Shown here: positions 23,471 to 37,900 of the stretch, piece after piece | How positions within the stretch are numbered: position 1 is the first letter of the stretch | Layout: the number at the start of each line of letters is the position of its first letter | DNA from: Hansfordia pulvinata | Taxonomy: Eukaryota; Ascomycota; Sordariomycetes; Xylariales | Assembly (NCBI GenBank): GCA_006538405.1 | Contig: BJKQ01000015.1 | Coordinates: 62,001 to 126,000, forward strand | Direction of reading: 5' to 3' | DNA: 64,000 nucleotides | Notes under the pieces: model-generated | Told to the model about the DNA's origin: nothing | Databases searched by the model: none | Seen by the model: only the letters and a program-made list of their open reading frames with translations | Made by a program: the position numbers and the translations under genes

Positions 23471-24508
23471 TTATTCGTCTTGCTCCTCCCCGTCACTGTC
23501 CTCTTCCGCCTCGTCCTCGGTCACCGGTGGCTCCCACGCCTCCTCCAGCTTCAGGCCCTGACCCCTGCGGTACGTCGACCCCAAAAGCTGCGAGGTCGAC
23601 GTGCGGTAGTGGTCCAATCCAGGGTCCGAGTCTGTCTTGTCCGGTGCGTCATACAGGCCCATGCCCACCAGAATCTCTCCCTCCTCCTCGGCCCCGTCCA
23701 TGGGCTGGTACTCTTGGCCGGAAACCTCGGGCTCCTGTTGCGGCGCGCATTGGTTGTCGTTGGGTGTCGGCGGCGAGTGGCTGCCCGCCATCTGCGACGG
23801 GAAACTCGCGTACGCCTCCCACATGGGCTGCGTAGTGAAGGCCGGGAAGGGCTCAGGGCCGCCGGGACTGCCGTTGTTCGAGTGCGCCATGTCGCCGCTG
23901 CAGGGATCTAGTGAATACGGCGCGACGGACGCCTGCGCCGAGGGCGCGTAGGGAGAATAGTGGGCAGTGGGTGAGGCTTGTGCCGAGTACGCGGGCGTCG
24001 AGCCGGCGGCGAAGTGGTTGAAGTAACCCGTGTACATGTCGGCCTGGGGTTGCGATGCGGGAACCGAGTTGATGTTCAGGGTGAAGCCGGGCTGGGTCGC
24101 TTGCTGATATGCCTGGGGCTGCTGCTGCTGGGGGTGCCAGCTCATCGGACGCCCTTGTCTCCTGACTGGCGGCTGGGCGCCGCCGCCGTAAACCATGGTC
24201 CTGGCTTGCAGCTGCTCGTACAGGGCCTGGTCCAGAACTTGCTGCCGCCTCCTGTCCGCGCCGTGGGCGTCATTCATGTAGGTCCTCCTCCGGCCCATGG
24301 CCGAGTTTGGGCTGCTGTTGGCGCTGCTGGGCTTGACTACACGCATGCCCTGGCCGGGGCGGGGGTGGGATATCGTGCGCTGCATGTTGTGCCTGACTTG
24401 CTCGGGGTAGTAGATCTGGGGTGCCATGTTCTCGTACGAGGGGCCCATCATGTTGTAGGAGGGGTGCCCGTGGCTTTGAAGGGGATGCCCCATGGCTGAG
24501 GGGACCAT
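23471..24508 (-). CDS. Disordered Gln/Pro/Tyr-rich fungal protein with conserved C-terminus
   Basis: Single exon, ATG at 24506-24508, TAA at 23471-23473, 345 residues. The upstream in-frame extension lacks an ATG. The bulk is low-complexity (Gln, Ser, Pro, Tyr, Met) with a short basic segment GRRRTYMNDAHGADRRRQQ. The C-terminal 80 residues look conserved: EILVGMGLYDAPDK, then LLGSTYRRGQGLKLEEAWEPP and an acidic tail (EDEAEEDSDGEEQDE). I recall a similar C-terminus in uncharacterised Sordariomycete proteins. Composition resembles nuclear or RNA-associated regulators, but no domain supports that, so no function is assigned. Confidence 0.75.
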   Translation of the reverse strand: MVPSAMGHPLQSHGHPSYNMMGPSYENMAPQIYYPEQVRHNMQRTISHPRPGQGMRVVKPSSANSSPNSAMGRRRTYMNDAHGADRRRQQVLDQALYEQLQARTMVYGGGAQPPVRRQGRPMSWHPQQQQPQAYQQATQPGFTLNINSVPASQPQADMYTGYFNHFAAGSTPAYSAQASPTAHYSPYAPSAQASVAPYSLDPCSGDMAHSNNGSPGGPEPFPAFTTQPMWEAYASFPSQMAGSHSPPTPNDNQCAPQQEPEVSGQEYQPMDGAEEEGEILVGMGLYDAPDKTDSDPGLDHYRTSTSQLLGSTYRRGQGLKLEEAWEPPVTEDEAEEDSDGEEQDE

Positions 24509-25524
24509 TATGTGTGTGCGAATGGCCCGCGAGGTGTCTGGGCGGTAGGTGTTGGTGAGGGCAAAGAGTAGTTTAAGTTGTGTGTGTGGACGGAGAGCTG
24601 CGGCGGGCAAGGCTAGGATATCAATTTGATATGAGTGGGCTGCGTTCCTCTAGATGGGCTGCTTGGTGTCTGTCTGTCTGCTGGGAGGGGCGGCGGGCAG
24701 GCAAAATATTATAATTATCGAGGTCGGGTGCCTTGCGAGTTGGGAGTTGCTGTGTGGCCAAGGTGTTGGTCGAAGAAGATGATGGGCTGATTATATGTAT
24801 TATTAGACAGGCAAGGGAGGACAAGATATATTGGATGGTCGGAGAAGCAAGGTCGGGTTTGAACCAGAAGCAGGCGTACAAAGCGAGGTGGAGGTATGCA
24901 TATGTATGGCCCATGGCTGTCTGGTGTATGATGCGGGCGAAGGTATACTCGTAGAAGGCGCTTATAGACGATGTCGTACCAGGCCCACCCGCGACAGGGC
25001 CGAGAGACAAGGCAGATTGGGGAAACATCTGGATGGATGGTGTGGTTCGGTGTGCACGAGGGCGCCGTCCTCCTACGAGACGAGTGCTAAGTTTGTACGT
25101 GGTGAAGGGGGGGGGGGGTTGAAGGGGTGTGTGGCTCTGCTGTGCTGTGCCGTGCCTGCTTGGTGGTACATGCATTAAAGTCGCCCCCCGGGGCGTACCA
25201 ATAGTGCCATGTTGTCGGTGGAAGGTGGTAGGGGACCTTACCTACATGTGGTGCAGGTACGACTGAAGTGGGGGAGGAAGAACAACCTTCCATCATGCGG
25301 GTAGGTACATACTTCTCTACATGTGTACGGAGCACGTTTGAGTAGATGCAGGCAGGTCCGGTCCAACACTCGTGTGACGGCAAGGTTCACGGCCTGAGGG
25401 GGGGGCGTTGGGTGCTGATGAATCTCGTAGTACAATGCGCACGGGCGGTTGCTTGCAGTGACAGGGAGGTATTGGGGCGTGGTCCGGCTTCTCGCCAATC
25501 AAGGCCACTAGGCAGTACGGGTAC

Positions 25525-25538
25525 TACGAGTACTCGTA
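25525..25538. repeat. 14-bp palindrome TACGAGTACTCGTA
   Basis: Perfect palindrome and one of the longer members of the dispersed TACGAG/CTCGTA motif family. An identical 14-mer is at 10489-10502. Confidence 0.95.
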
Positions 25539-28500
25539 GGCAGCCGGTGGGTGGTGCCGCCGCTTCGGCTTCTGCGTCATCTGGCCTGGGCAGGGATCCG
25601 ACCCAGCTGCGCGGAATCCCAGTCTCCGTCAAGATGGAGTGGGGAGGGGGCCCCCGGGGGCTGGCACCAGGTACGGAGCACGAGTACGAGTAATCCAGTC
25701 GTACAGAATCTGGGATTGCTGTTCGGGTTGCTGACTACCTAACCGGGTGCGGGCCACGACATGATCGGAGGCGGATTGCTGGTGACCTGTACTGTCTGGG
25801 ATGGGTAGGTACTGTGTGCTGGTCAGGTCGTACGCTGATAGGGAGTGCAAGGTATATGGGTAGGTACCGTCTAGATAGCGTCTCAATGGCGTTGGTCATG
25901 TCTGTCTGAGAGTGGCGACCAATAGGAAAGGTAGTGCAGGTACCTCTCGTCTTGTACTCTTAGGCCTCAATGGACCGGAGGTTGCTCTGGGCGGGCTGGC
26001 CCTGGTTGCGGGGACGGCCAGCCGCGAGAAGCCCGAGCCACGACAGCTGGAGCCTGCAGTGCCCACTCGCTCGTCAGGGTGGACTGGGGCGGGAGGTGCC
26101 TCCGGGCTTCCAGGCTCGGCCCTGCAAGTGCGCACCAGCCAGTGGGCCTTTAGCAATCCATGCACCCGGCCTGCCCAGGTCTCGTAGGCACATTATGTAC
26201 CCTGGCTGCCTGGCCGCGCTCACGCTTGCGCGCGGCGCGCTGCGAGTCTACATTGGGGCAAGTACCGGGCTTTGCCATTGATTTCAATCCGATCCATTCA
26301 ATGGATGTCGGTCTGCGGAAGTCTCCCAGCTAGGGGCCTGACGGAGTACGGGCACTGCTAGACCGGCCCGTACGGGTCACTTCCAGACAATCTTGTAGAT
26401 GCTTAGGTATTCGTAGGATGTACCTTCTGGCTGGGACACCCTGATCCTACCTAACGGAGTACTTTAGATATCCACATAGGTTTGTAGGCAGGCATGTGCC
26501 CAAGCCGCAAATCGAGCAGCCCAGGACGGCGACGGGCGCGTACGTTCCAGGCAGGCGCGGCAAGGTACCTGACCTCATGTATGGACTTTGCTTTCCCTCC
26601 AGACCCTCGTACCCCGAGAGTTACAGCACGCCAGGGATGGACTTGTGTGAGATGGCCGCGACCATCACATTGCCCGTGCTGACGTGGAGCGATACTCGAA
26701 CTCCTGGATGCGAGTACTTTGCACAGACGCAAGTGGTGGCTGGCACGACCCGCTCGGCATGCCTCAGCTCATCAACCCCAGGACGAGTACTCGTCTACGA
26801 GTTGCATCCATCTCCGTCTCCACGGGATGGAACCCTTGAAGGTTAGTTAGAAGGCGCCACAATAACAATTAGACATCCAATACTTGCATTTCCCCTCTAC
26901 TCGTACTCGTGCCCCATGCGATCCGGATTCCTCACCAACGCGCCTCTCCAGCCGTACACGTCCCGCCCCCCTTCCTTTAGGCCTCTTATACACGCCTACG
27001 AGTACCTACTCGCTCGTACACCCCCTTCTTAGCGCCGCTGGGTCTGCCCCCGTCTCAAGCGGCACGCCGGCCGGTCGCCTGGCAATGCGTGATCTAATTG
27101 CGCCGCAGCGCCCTCTGCAGCTGTTCTTGCCGCAGCAGGAAGAAGACAAAGGTGGGTCTGACCTTTGCTTTCTCCTTTGTGAGTGGTACTCGTACGTAGG
27201 TACTGAGTCCCCCACAGTTTGCAGCTGTCGCAAGCAATATCGGATTAATCCGTAGAAGTAGAGGTGCTCGCTCGTGGGGCCGACAAGCATACATCCACCT
27301 GAAAGAAATATCGACGGGCTCAGGTACTCGTACTCGTCTCGTGCAATTCGCAGGCTCAAGCCAGTCGACTCCCATCCATGCCGGTGGAGTCGGCCGGGGG
27401 AGGCGGACACCATCACTACGGAGTACTCGTAGTAGGAAGCTTTTCGCCAGAGAGAAGAACCCTGGAACCCGAGCCCGCCCAGGACCCTACCTAGCGCAAG
27501 CTCGTAGTCGGCTGGCCCTAGCCTGTCACCGTCGACCTTGTTACCCGTTTGGGCGGCCCCGGCGCGTGTGAAGAAAAAGAAAAGGCGGAAGGGTGGAGCG
27601 ATGACCAGGGCGAGGGCGGGGTGGCCAGGGGATCCGAACCGGCTCCGGGGCGTGTGATTTATTTCCGGAGCCTTGCCGCTTGGCTGCTGATTTGCCAGGG
27701 GGGACTGGGGGTGTGAGTAGTACGAGTAAAGGGGACGAGAGAGTCACACATTCTGCATTTGGTCCCGTACGCGCAGACGGAGGGGTGTTGGCTTAACATG
27801 ATCAGCTTGTCCACACTTGACGCTCGGGTCTGCCAACTGGAAACCTCCACTCCCTCCAGGCCTGGTTCCACGGTGACTGGCAGGCCCTGCGCGCGCCGAT
27901 CCCCGGGCCTTGTCGCCCTGCAAGAGGGACAGAGAGAGATATATATGCGGGTGCTCATCACCGTCCCTTGTTCCTGTGGGAATCCGACAAGTCGCAGCCT
28001 GGCTCACTCTGCCAGTAGCTGGTCCGACCCTGCGACCTGCGCCTGGCCCAGCGGCTTTTGTCTGTTTGGGAACAAGTTCCGAGAGGAAAGAGGAAAACGA
28101 GCCCCTTTCGACAATTCCGCCCAGAGGGCATGGGCATACGAGGAGCAAACCGGTCCATCACGAGCGTACGGATACTAGCAGTCTACCTAATAAGCGTACT
28201 GGGGGCTCATGATTTCTCGCAAAATTTATTAGACAGGAGCCGGACCGCCTGGACTTGGTCCCCACTGCCGAATAATCTACGAGTCCCCGAACATTCATGA
28301 TTATGATTCCCTCCCCGCTCCCGGGGGCGCTTCGGTGTTGCAAAACCGTGTAGCGTACGGGTCGGTGACTCGAGGCGCTGCGGCCCTCCTGAGCGCCGTG
28401 ACGCATCCATGGCTCTGCTCACAGGCGACAGCCGAATTGCCTCGCGGAACGCTCAAGACCCTAGCAGAATCCTCTTTTGCGAGTCCTGCTACGAAGATGG

Positions 28501-29810
28501 GTGGTGAACGAGCAGTGGGGGCGGCGTGTTGACAAAGACGGTTTCTTCTCTTGTCGGCCATGCACGGTCCACAATTTACCTGCCTGCCTACCTACATGTA
28601 CCTAGGTATCTATTCAGAGTCTCCATGTCCACCATCCACCAAACGCCAGTGACTCTTTTTTTTTTCCTTTTTCTTTCCTCGAGAACTAATCCGACGATGA
28701 TTGCCCCGGGGCTAGTCGCACCCGCTTGACCGGCACGAGCACGAGTACCCGTACTCACTACTCTCTGCGTGAAAGGGCCAACGTAGGATCGGCTTGTTTT
28801 CTTACTCGGTGGTGACGCATCCACCCACCTGGCGGGTTTGCGTCTCTTCGGCTGTCTCGTGGCAATCTACCAGTCTCCATTCGTAGGGTGGCCTCTATTT
28901 TTCTGACATTTTTTTCCCCCCTCAGGCGCATGTGACAACCATGGCGGGCATGGGAGGGGGGCCCGGGTGACGCAGCAGGATGGGCAAGGTGGTCGTCCCG
29001 TACGAGTAAGACGCCCGAGAGGCGCCATACGTGAGCAGTCGCATTTCACCCTACGAGTACCCCCGGTTGCGGGCAAAAAGAGCTGCAGATACAAGGCTAC
29101 TCGCCCGTACAAGGGAGGGGGGCGGACGGAGATGTGGCTGGTGGTGTTCGAGTATGCACGGCACGGCACCCGTGTAATCGTAGCCCCGTCGTAGCCGTAC
29201 CCTATGCATCATGGTCGGTACGCCAGGTTGTGCCGAAGCGGCGGCGGTGCTGGTCGCCTCTCATCACACTCTCACTCTGCCCGACGGATGGCAGTGCCGC
29301 TGTGGAGAGAGGAAAGGAGGGGAGGAGGCGGGCGTGAGGGGCGTTGCTCGCAGATTGGAGCGTGGGGCAACCCTCGTCCAGGGATGTCGTCTGTCGGTCT
29401 GTGTGTTGTCTGCCTGTCCACGGGCGCTGCCAGCGAGTGAGTACTCGCGCGAGTAATGGATAGTCGCGGAACAGTCAGCCTCTCCGTCATCTGGTGCGTG
29501 CTCCGCTGACGCACAAGCGGGGCTCATCAAGTGCCTCAACCGGACACTATGGGAGAGAAGTGTGAGTACACGCACTATGTAGGTTAGTTGGCTAGGTGGC
29601 ACAAGTGTGTGCCTAGACGATGCCAGAGGTGAGGACCTACCGAGCCCCGGTAAGCGATGGAGCACAGGGACGACGGCCGCAAGCGCAGACGGAGGCGGGC
29701 GGCGCTTCAAATAGATCGTTGTCTCATCAGCGGAGGGAACATGAAGCCCTTGGAAGGCCTAACGCCACCACAGACGGCCGGCGGGGGCGTGCATTGCAGG
29801 CAGGTGGTTA

Positions 29811-29827
29811 GGGGGGGGGGGGGGGGG
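29811..29827. repeat. G17 homopolymer
   Basis: Seventeen consecutive G on the plus strand in the gene desert. True length is uncertain for any read-based assembly. Confidence 0.9.
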
Positions 29828-31910
29828 TTTCGGTCAGCTGGCCGACAGGATGCAGACCAATCCGTGCAATGGAACCGGGCAACATCGATGACCTCCAGTT
29901 GTGGAAGTGTCCCCGTGCTAGCGCAGCCGGGCAGGCGCTGTCGTAGTCCATCAATCCGTCCTCTTGTAGGTACTTGGAAGTTGGATCCCCGGCAACGGCG
30001 GTGTCCACCCACATGGCACGAGGGACAGCCCGGTCGGACCCATGCTCGAGATATAAGTACATAGTGGACCTAGATAACTAAGTACACCATCCATCTCTCC
30101 GTGATGCTGGGGAGGTGCGTGCACTTGCGTCTGGTCACTCATCTGAGGAAGATACATGGAAGCCGGCTATTGAACGCGCCTGGATGAAGTCGCTCAAGAA
30201 GCATGTCGGAGAATGGATTGTACCTGCTTCTGCCTCTGGCAAGCTCATACACGTAGGGTACAGGCACTTCAAGTTCCTCAGCACCTCGGGAGCGGGCATA
30301 CTCGAAGGTACATGTCTGTGGGCAAAGGTAGACTCGGCCACTCGGCAGTATGGACGTCTATCAACGAGTACTTCCATTCCGTGTACGAGTACCTTCGGCG
30401 TGTCGACCCGCTACTCGGGCGTCCCGAACCTCATGTTGCTGGAAGAATCACGGAGGCGTCCGCGGTTGCTTGTCAAGGGACCCCATTGAACCGACAGTCG
30501 TACCGTGCTCCTTACCGGGGATGAGGCTACTCAACTACCCTCCTACCCCTACTGTGCTCCGTAGGTATCTATCACGCCTACGGCCTGGTGGAGTTGCCTA
30601 TTTGCACGCGTGGATGATATTAACTCGATCCTCGAGTCCTGTCTCTGAACCCCTTTTGCCACCATTGGATACCAGGGCGCCGATAGACAACCACCGTACT
30701 TACAGACTGAAAGTTAGTACCCACATTCGACGCCTGCGCCAGCTACGCGTACGGAGCACTCGTTCGAGTTTGTCGTCGCCCTTCGAGCTGGCACGCGCAT
30801 CAACCAGATGCCCGCCCGGTCCCCACGTCTCGTCTCGTCTGGCCAGAGCCACACAGACACTTGCGCGGCTGCCGCGGGCCAAGTTTCCAGTTTCTGATGG
30901 TTCATGGTGCCTCCGTCCCTCTTTTCTTCTTCTTTCTCATAAATACGCGTACGATTATACCGACCGGGTCATCAGGCAGGTACGACTAGGTGGTTGAACG
31001 AGCAGCGTTACGGCGTACTCGTACGGAGTGCCTAACACGCACGAGTGTCAGTGTCGCCCGGCGTCCAGTGTTCCTCAGCCTCCTCTCCGCAGAGCGGTGC
31101 TCTTCCCGAGCAACCCCCGGAGCCAGTGTGGGCAGGCGGTATTATAATTAGATTGAGGACTTTTTCCTTTCCTTCTCTCCGGTCTACCGGCCATGCCCGT
31201 ACCTCTTTTCGCCATCTGCTCGTTCAGGGTGCGAGATCCTCCTCTGCGAGCGAGGCTGTCCGAGCAAGGCCGCCCGCAAAGTCGTTGCTTGGCGTGACTC
31301 CGCGGCACCTGCTGCGCCGTCGCCTGTGAGCTGGTGGCGCCCCGGCCGGACAAACTCGCAGCGGCTCCCTGGTCACTACATACATACCCAAGTTGGACGT
31401 ATTCGCACGCCGGCGCCGGCTCGGGGCTTCGCTTGTGGGCTGGGCGAAGTCTGTTCTCGTACGAGTAGTGCGGGCCTGTCTCCAGATGGAGCCTGTCAGT
31501 GCTTGGCTTCTGTGGCTACCTAATAAGTGAGAAACCGTGATACGCGTAGGCATGGATTCCTCGCCTCAGAACGGCGTAGTCGCGGTACGAGTGCGTCGAG
31601 TGGCACCAAGCCCCAATCATGGTGGTAACTCTTTTCCTTCTGATTTGTTTATTCGTAGGCGAGGAGCGCGCAGGCTCACGCACGAGCCGTGAGATCGGCG
31701 GGAAGGGGAGGCGCGCTCCCATTCTTCTTGGGCGGGCAAATTCCCGAGCGTTGCCTAACACGCAAACTCTGGTTCTAATAAGTTTATGTACTCGTAGTCA
31801 GGAGGCGTGCGATACTTAGGAGGCCAGTGGATCAAATTCTGTGTCGAGATGCCCCTTGTGGGCTTACAACTACAAGGAAGAGCACAGGAGACAAGTTGGT
31901 AGGTAGGTAT

Positions 31911-31926
31911 GTACTCGTACGAGTAC
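31911..31926. repeat. 16-bp palindrome GTACTCGTACGAGTAC
   Basis: Perfect palindrome followed at once by GAGTAG, so the TACGAG unit is repeated here. Confidence 0.95.
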
Positions 31927-34900
31927 GAGTAGACATCAGCCGCAGATCGGACGCGAATCACGAGAAAGACGCCTCTCTCCGTTGCGGAGTCTGCAACTGC
32001 AAAGCGGATGGTGGGGGGGGAATGTTCTTGGTTCTTCAATGTCGAACAAGGTCCATGGATCCAATGGGACACCTACGAGTACCTATAGAGATACTTACCT
32101 ACCTACCGTACGTACGAGTTCCTTGGGAGGCGGTTGCTGAGCCTGAGGCCACAACCTCTGCTCTCAGTCATCAGTCATCCAACTCTCGTGCAAATCTCTG
32201 CACGCGCCCGTGCCGGGTGTCTGATCGTCTGGCGCGGGTCTACGCGCGAGTTGCCCAAGACGGGCAAGTTCCCAGAACCCGGCCGCGCGCCTTCGCGTCC
32301 ACGGGGCGAAGTGGCCCCGCTACACTCGTGACTCGGCTTTGGCTGGCTTGCGCATCTGTCCCCCCATTGATCCGCGGTTGGTGTTTCATGGATGTGTAGG
32401 CGGGCGTTGGTATGTCCGAATCTACCTATGTGGTGCAAGGCGGATTACTCGTCGACACCACGGGAGACCATAAAGCCTGTTTTGGATGCACATGATCGAG
32501 GGTGGCTAGCAGAGCGGGCAGCTGGGGTACCTTGAGCTTGGCTCACACAAGGAGATATACTCGCGCGAGTGCATGGATAGCGAGAGGTTGAGGCGGCCAT
32601 ACGAGTACTTCGTAGTCACGTCGGCGGTGGGGTGGCCTCCAATCTGCACGGTACTCGTACGCGTGGTTAATAAGAGCACCCTAGGAAAGGGGGGAGGGGG
32701 GGGGGGTTTGGCTTCCAGCTAGGGATGTACAGCCGGACGGGCTCCAGGTACGACGGCTACGCACCTCCGACGCGAGACCTGCGACATTTACCGCAGCGGG
32801 AGACTTCGGGGGCGAGTCTCCGCTGCGCCGGGCAGGTACACGTACGAGGCTCATGCCTCGCCGCAACCCTGCCTCTTCACACCTGGTGGGGGAGACAGAT
32901 ACATACATAAGCACGGGCAGTAGTATGAAGTACTTCTTGGTATGCGCTAACAATGACCGGCAATGCTGTACATCGATCAATCAATGCTCGGCCCTTGATC
33001 GCCTGCCCGTGTGAGGCATGCATGCACACTGGACGCATGGGATGGCGGCGACCATCCATCCGCAGCCCTGGCTGATATCACCGAGATGTGCCATCTGGTT
33101 CTGGCATGCCTGCCCCACATTCGCCTGGGAAGCTGCATTGGACCCGACCTGACCGGCCCTCGCACGCGTCGTCTACTCGTAGGTGCTGTGGACGTCGTGT
33201 CGTGTGGTACCCGAGTCAGGCGTGATGACCGACGAAGAGCAGACTCTGCACCTCCTCAGCCAAGACCTAGTACGTGGCCGGTGTCGTCTCGTCTCTCGGC
33301 TCCTCTCGTCTCATCTCGTCACTACTCGGCAACCCTGTGGATAGTCGTTCTCCGTACGAGTACAGAGTTATTATGGATCTATCCGTACATGTAGGTCAGG
33401 TAGGTACTCGTAGTTACAGACATGGGTGCTTCTCTGCGAATCCTACCTTTGGTGCAAATGCTCGCGTGTATGAGAGACTCGTAGGCTGGCTGGCTGGCTT
33501 GCGCAACGGCACGGGATGGGTCAAGTGTTTCCCAATCAAATGCCCCATAGAGCGCCGATTCGGGCTGTCCCTGGCACTCTGCACGGCACGCACGCACGCA
33601 CGCTGTCCCGCTCAGGGCTCTTGCCCGCGTCTCCACTTAGGCTGGACTACCCGGGTCACTCTCCTGCTTGCCGGGTTTGCCACTGGGCTTGCACGGCTCG
33701 TCGCAAACGTCCGGTGCACACGATTGGCCCCATGTAGAACCTGTGAGACGCGCGAAGGGGGCGACCTTCGGTACTTGGCGCCGGTGTGCGACCCGCGTGC
33801 CCGCCCGGGGGGGGGAGGGGGTGGGGGGGGCGCGCCTGCACTGGTTTTGGTCAGCCCCCTTCGGTGGTGCGTTTCTGCCCTGCAGGGTGGGACCTTCCGA
33901 ATAGAGAAGTTTGATGGAAAGAAGGAAAACTCAAACTGGCTTGTGCGCTACCGTCCAGCGCTCCCACGCTGACTGCCGCTCGCTACCCACGCGCCCCCTC
34001 CCCCCCTCGTCACCGCCGCTTCGCCACGCCCCCCGGGGGCCCCCGTGGTTGAGAAGCCTCTCTGATGACTGCGCCTATCCCGGCCAGTCACACTCCGCAG
34101 GCTCTTGCGCAGGCGCCTCCATCCATCCCTACGGGCACACGGGGCGTGAGTGGGTGTGGCCCGGGCTTCCGAGGCTTCGACCCGCCCCGGCCACTTTCTT
34201 TCTTGCAGGGCCCCTTAGGGCGGGCGAGCGGCCGATGGCGATCTGCTCGTACGAGTACGCATGTCGAGGAAGAGGGCGCCACGAAAGCACATGGATTCTC
34301 CATAGTGCCATCTGGACCGACCGATCGCCTTCCCAGCGGTTCATGCCCCCACATTAGTAGCCTTTGTGTGTGTCGTGCCGACGGACGCGAGGCCATACAA
34401 TCCTCGCGAATGCCCCTCCGGACGAGTTCTCCTGAGAAGTGCGAGTACCTAGCTACTCGTAGGTACGTATCTCTCGCAACTGTCTGCCACTCGCTCCGGA
34501 AACTGGCTGGCTCTGGCTGTAGCCATGCGCCCGGGCCTTTACGTGTAGGCCCGGGGCCAGAGGCAACGTGAACATGCTGCGGCTTTGTTTGCCAGCCCCC
34601 ACCTCTTACCTGCTCCTACGGGCGACCCGAAAACCCCGTTACCCCGGTACCCAGTCAGTCTCCCAGGCTCGAGGGATGGATCATGTTAATCACCAAATAG
34701 GGCGAGGCGTGGCGAGGCGAGGCCGCAGTTTGCCAAATCTGCTTGCCGGGAGTAGCAAATTCTCGTACCTAGTGGCGGACAAATCTCAGAGCCGCGACAG
34801 GCACGTGACAGGGTAGCGCAGGTGGGTTGGGGCAATGCTGCAGAAAGCCGAGTCCGGTCTAGACAGGTGCGGTGATTGCCATGACGTCGACCTACGGTCG

Positions 34901-37900
34901 CGGAGGTTGACGGGAGAAGGGAAGATGAAGCGAGACAGGGGGAGGGCAGAACCGTGACCGCAACGAATTGGTACTCATACTGGTCCTAACGAGTACTCGT
35001 ACTGCTCGCCGCCAACGAAGTGGCGTCTCCCTGTCATTGAGTGGGAATGGCACAGGTGCGCCTGGCGACCATCTACAAGTATGGAGATATCTACTTTCTC
35101 GGGTGGGGCTGATGTCTGCACTTAAATCGGCCAGGTAGGTACTCGTAGGCAGATACCTACCACCTACGTGTACTCCGTAAATATCCACCTCGGCATGCTT
35201 CACGTGCCGCTTGGTACCTCTAACCCCTACAGTTGTCGCGCATCTCCAGCTACTGCTCCTAGGCCGGTGCTGAGGCCGATATATTAGATCAAGGTACTAA
35301 TCTACCAACGAATACTCGTACTACCTTAGTGTCCGGCCCTGAGCTACGCGGGAGTAGCTGCACTCGTACCTAATGGAAATGTCCCAATCAAAATTCAGCG
35401 CGCTACCTACCTAGGTACCTAAGGTTCTTTTTCCGCGCGTCAGCCGCCATCCACGGGCGTGGACCTGCTCCGGCCTGTCAGACATCTACGAGTATTGGAT
35501 GGTGGTTGTGCTCCAGGTTCGATACCAGGGAGGGGCCCGGGCACGGGTTCCCAAGTGGCAACGACGGGGCTGGAGCCGCGCAGTCGACGGGGGCAATGCA
35601 CCAGACGCTCGTGCCGGCGAAACCCAGTCGATGCAAGGTTTCAATAACCCGGCCGCCCATCCTCCGCTGCCCGGCATGTCCCAGATTCCGACCCAACGGC
35701 CGGTCCGCGGGCGTGCACCACCTGACACGGGTCGCTTTTCCCCCAGAGACAACCGCCGGAGACATGCTACGAGTACCGAGTCAAGATGCCGTCGTTCGTG
35801 AGAACAGCCAGAGCTCGAGGTCGTGCTCCCAGTCCTCAAGAATGCGAGTGTGTGTCGTTTATTCGTTTGAATTGGAGACAAGGCCGTCCGCATGGGCGCA
35901 ACCAATCCATGTCGAGCACTGGAGGCCCGGCAAGACAGAAATACAGGAGTCCAAGTCCCGTCGAATGAGAGAAATATGTACGGAGTGCCTCAAGCCCCCC
36001 TTAAGACTTGCTGGGATGCCTTCCCGCTGCATCTATCCTGCTCTTTCGAGGCCCGTGAGTCAGTACGTCAACACCCCTTCAGGCCCTCGTCGGTACCTAC
36101 CGCATTGAATAGGGTCCTCAGACATCACGGGAGGTATGGATGCCTTGACTCCCCTTCACCCCTTACGACCGGGGCATGGCGCCGCAAGGTCTGATGACGG
36201 CCCCATTTCCGTACGAGAAACACTTGATATATCCTCAACTTGGCCAGGGTACTCGTCAGCCTGTGGCGGGCGTCCAGCAAGGGTGGCAAAATTGTACTAG
36301 AGGCACTGCGCCCTCACCTGTTGTAGGAGTAATTCTGCATCTGGTGTGCCCCGCCCCCCGCCGGCACACTCGCAAGCATTCGACAGGCCCGTACCCAGGC
36401 CCCCCGTTCCTACCATTGCTGACGAGAGGGCCGGGGGAACTTTTGTGCTTGGAGGAGGGAGGATGGCGGCTGTGCGGTCGATACTGGCAGGCCCTACGTC
36501 CCATGTCGGCATTTGGTCAAGTAGCTGGTATCCATAGATGTGTCCTACCGAGAACCTTACACCCTCAGTATTGGGGATCACATTCACGGATCCATGCTCC
36601 TGACACAAAGTAGACAGCGGTCAGTGCGTCTGGACGGCATCAGAATGTGGAGAAGCGTAGGTAAGTTTGGGAATTTCTCACCAGTAGGTACTACGGATAC
36701 GTACGCTACAAGTATCTTGAATAGATTTTGATCCAAGTCTATGCGTACTAGAAGGCACATGTACGTACGCGTACGGGTTTTTGGACTGGACTGGACAAAC
36801 GGGGGGGTAAAGGTCTCGAATCATCCACTTGTATGCGTCCTTTTGCGCCTTGGAGCTTGGAGGCGGTGCCTCGTGCCCGTGCTTGTATGCCCGCGGTGGC
36901 TAGCCCAAAGGGCGGTACGCGGAGAAGAACGACGGCTCGCACCTGACAATAGAGGGCTGACGACTGGAGCACGGGTACCTACCTCATTACCGGTACTCGT
37001 ACGAGCTCGTAGAGCATAACCAGAGAGAGGTACGCGCCAAGTAAAGCTCGTGCCGGTACTTCTACCTCGGACCGCCAGCCCCCCAGCTGCGCCAGTCATC
37101 CATCCTATCCATGATGTATCCCTGTACCTCGGGTCTGTCCTTCCACCATCCGTCCACCTCGGAACCAAGGGTTTCGTCGCCAACGTGGAAGTACTCGTAC
37201 TCTACGGAGGGTGCAGGCCGAAGTTTTACACCGGCTCAAGGTACCGCGCCAAAAAACTAGGCCTGTTTCTCCAGACGTCAAGTAGGTTTACATCCGTATT
37301 TACACTGTTTGCATATTATTTTATTCAACATTCATCGACTGCCATTAACACACAGACCAGACACTAAGATCGCTACCTGCGGCCCGGCGTAAAACTTACC
37401 CTTGACACCTCCGTAAGCCAGAGGTACGGGCACTGCCCAGCGGCCCAAGTGTTGGTTGTCTTAGAGGCCCCGTAGATTAGGTACCTGGGCTGCCTTACGC
37501 AGGTGCCACCTGGAGGTCCTCAGCCCCAGATGGATCCATCGGGGTTGGCAAACCGCTGCCAACTCAAACCCTGGGAGCCCCTGGTTGCCCACGCACCCGC
37601 GCTGTTAGACGTTGCCCCCACCCGCCCGAGCCGCCCTCCAGAAAAAGCAGCCAGCCGACTCCTTCACCCGTCTTTTCCGTCGCCCGCTACGAGTACGGAT
37701 ACCTACCTCTGTGCTCTCTCACTCTCCCTCGCCTCGTCGCTCTACCCGGTTCTCGACACCGGCATGGTGGGACCCTAGACATCGCCCCTGGGCCCGCGAT
37801 CTCTCCCCTTGAGCATGTGGCGCCTGTGCCGGCCTCGCCTGTGGAACCGACCCGTGCCGACCGTCCTGACTGACCGTCCACGGCCTTCCTCCTCCACGCA

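Noticed and set aside
24621..25175. 184-residue minus-strand open frame upstream of the Gln-rich gene
   Set aside because: No homology recognised and it overlaps the probable promoter and leader. A hydrophobic patch alone is not enough.
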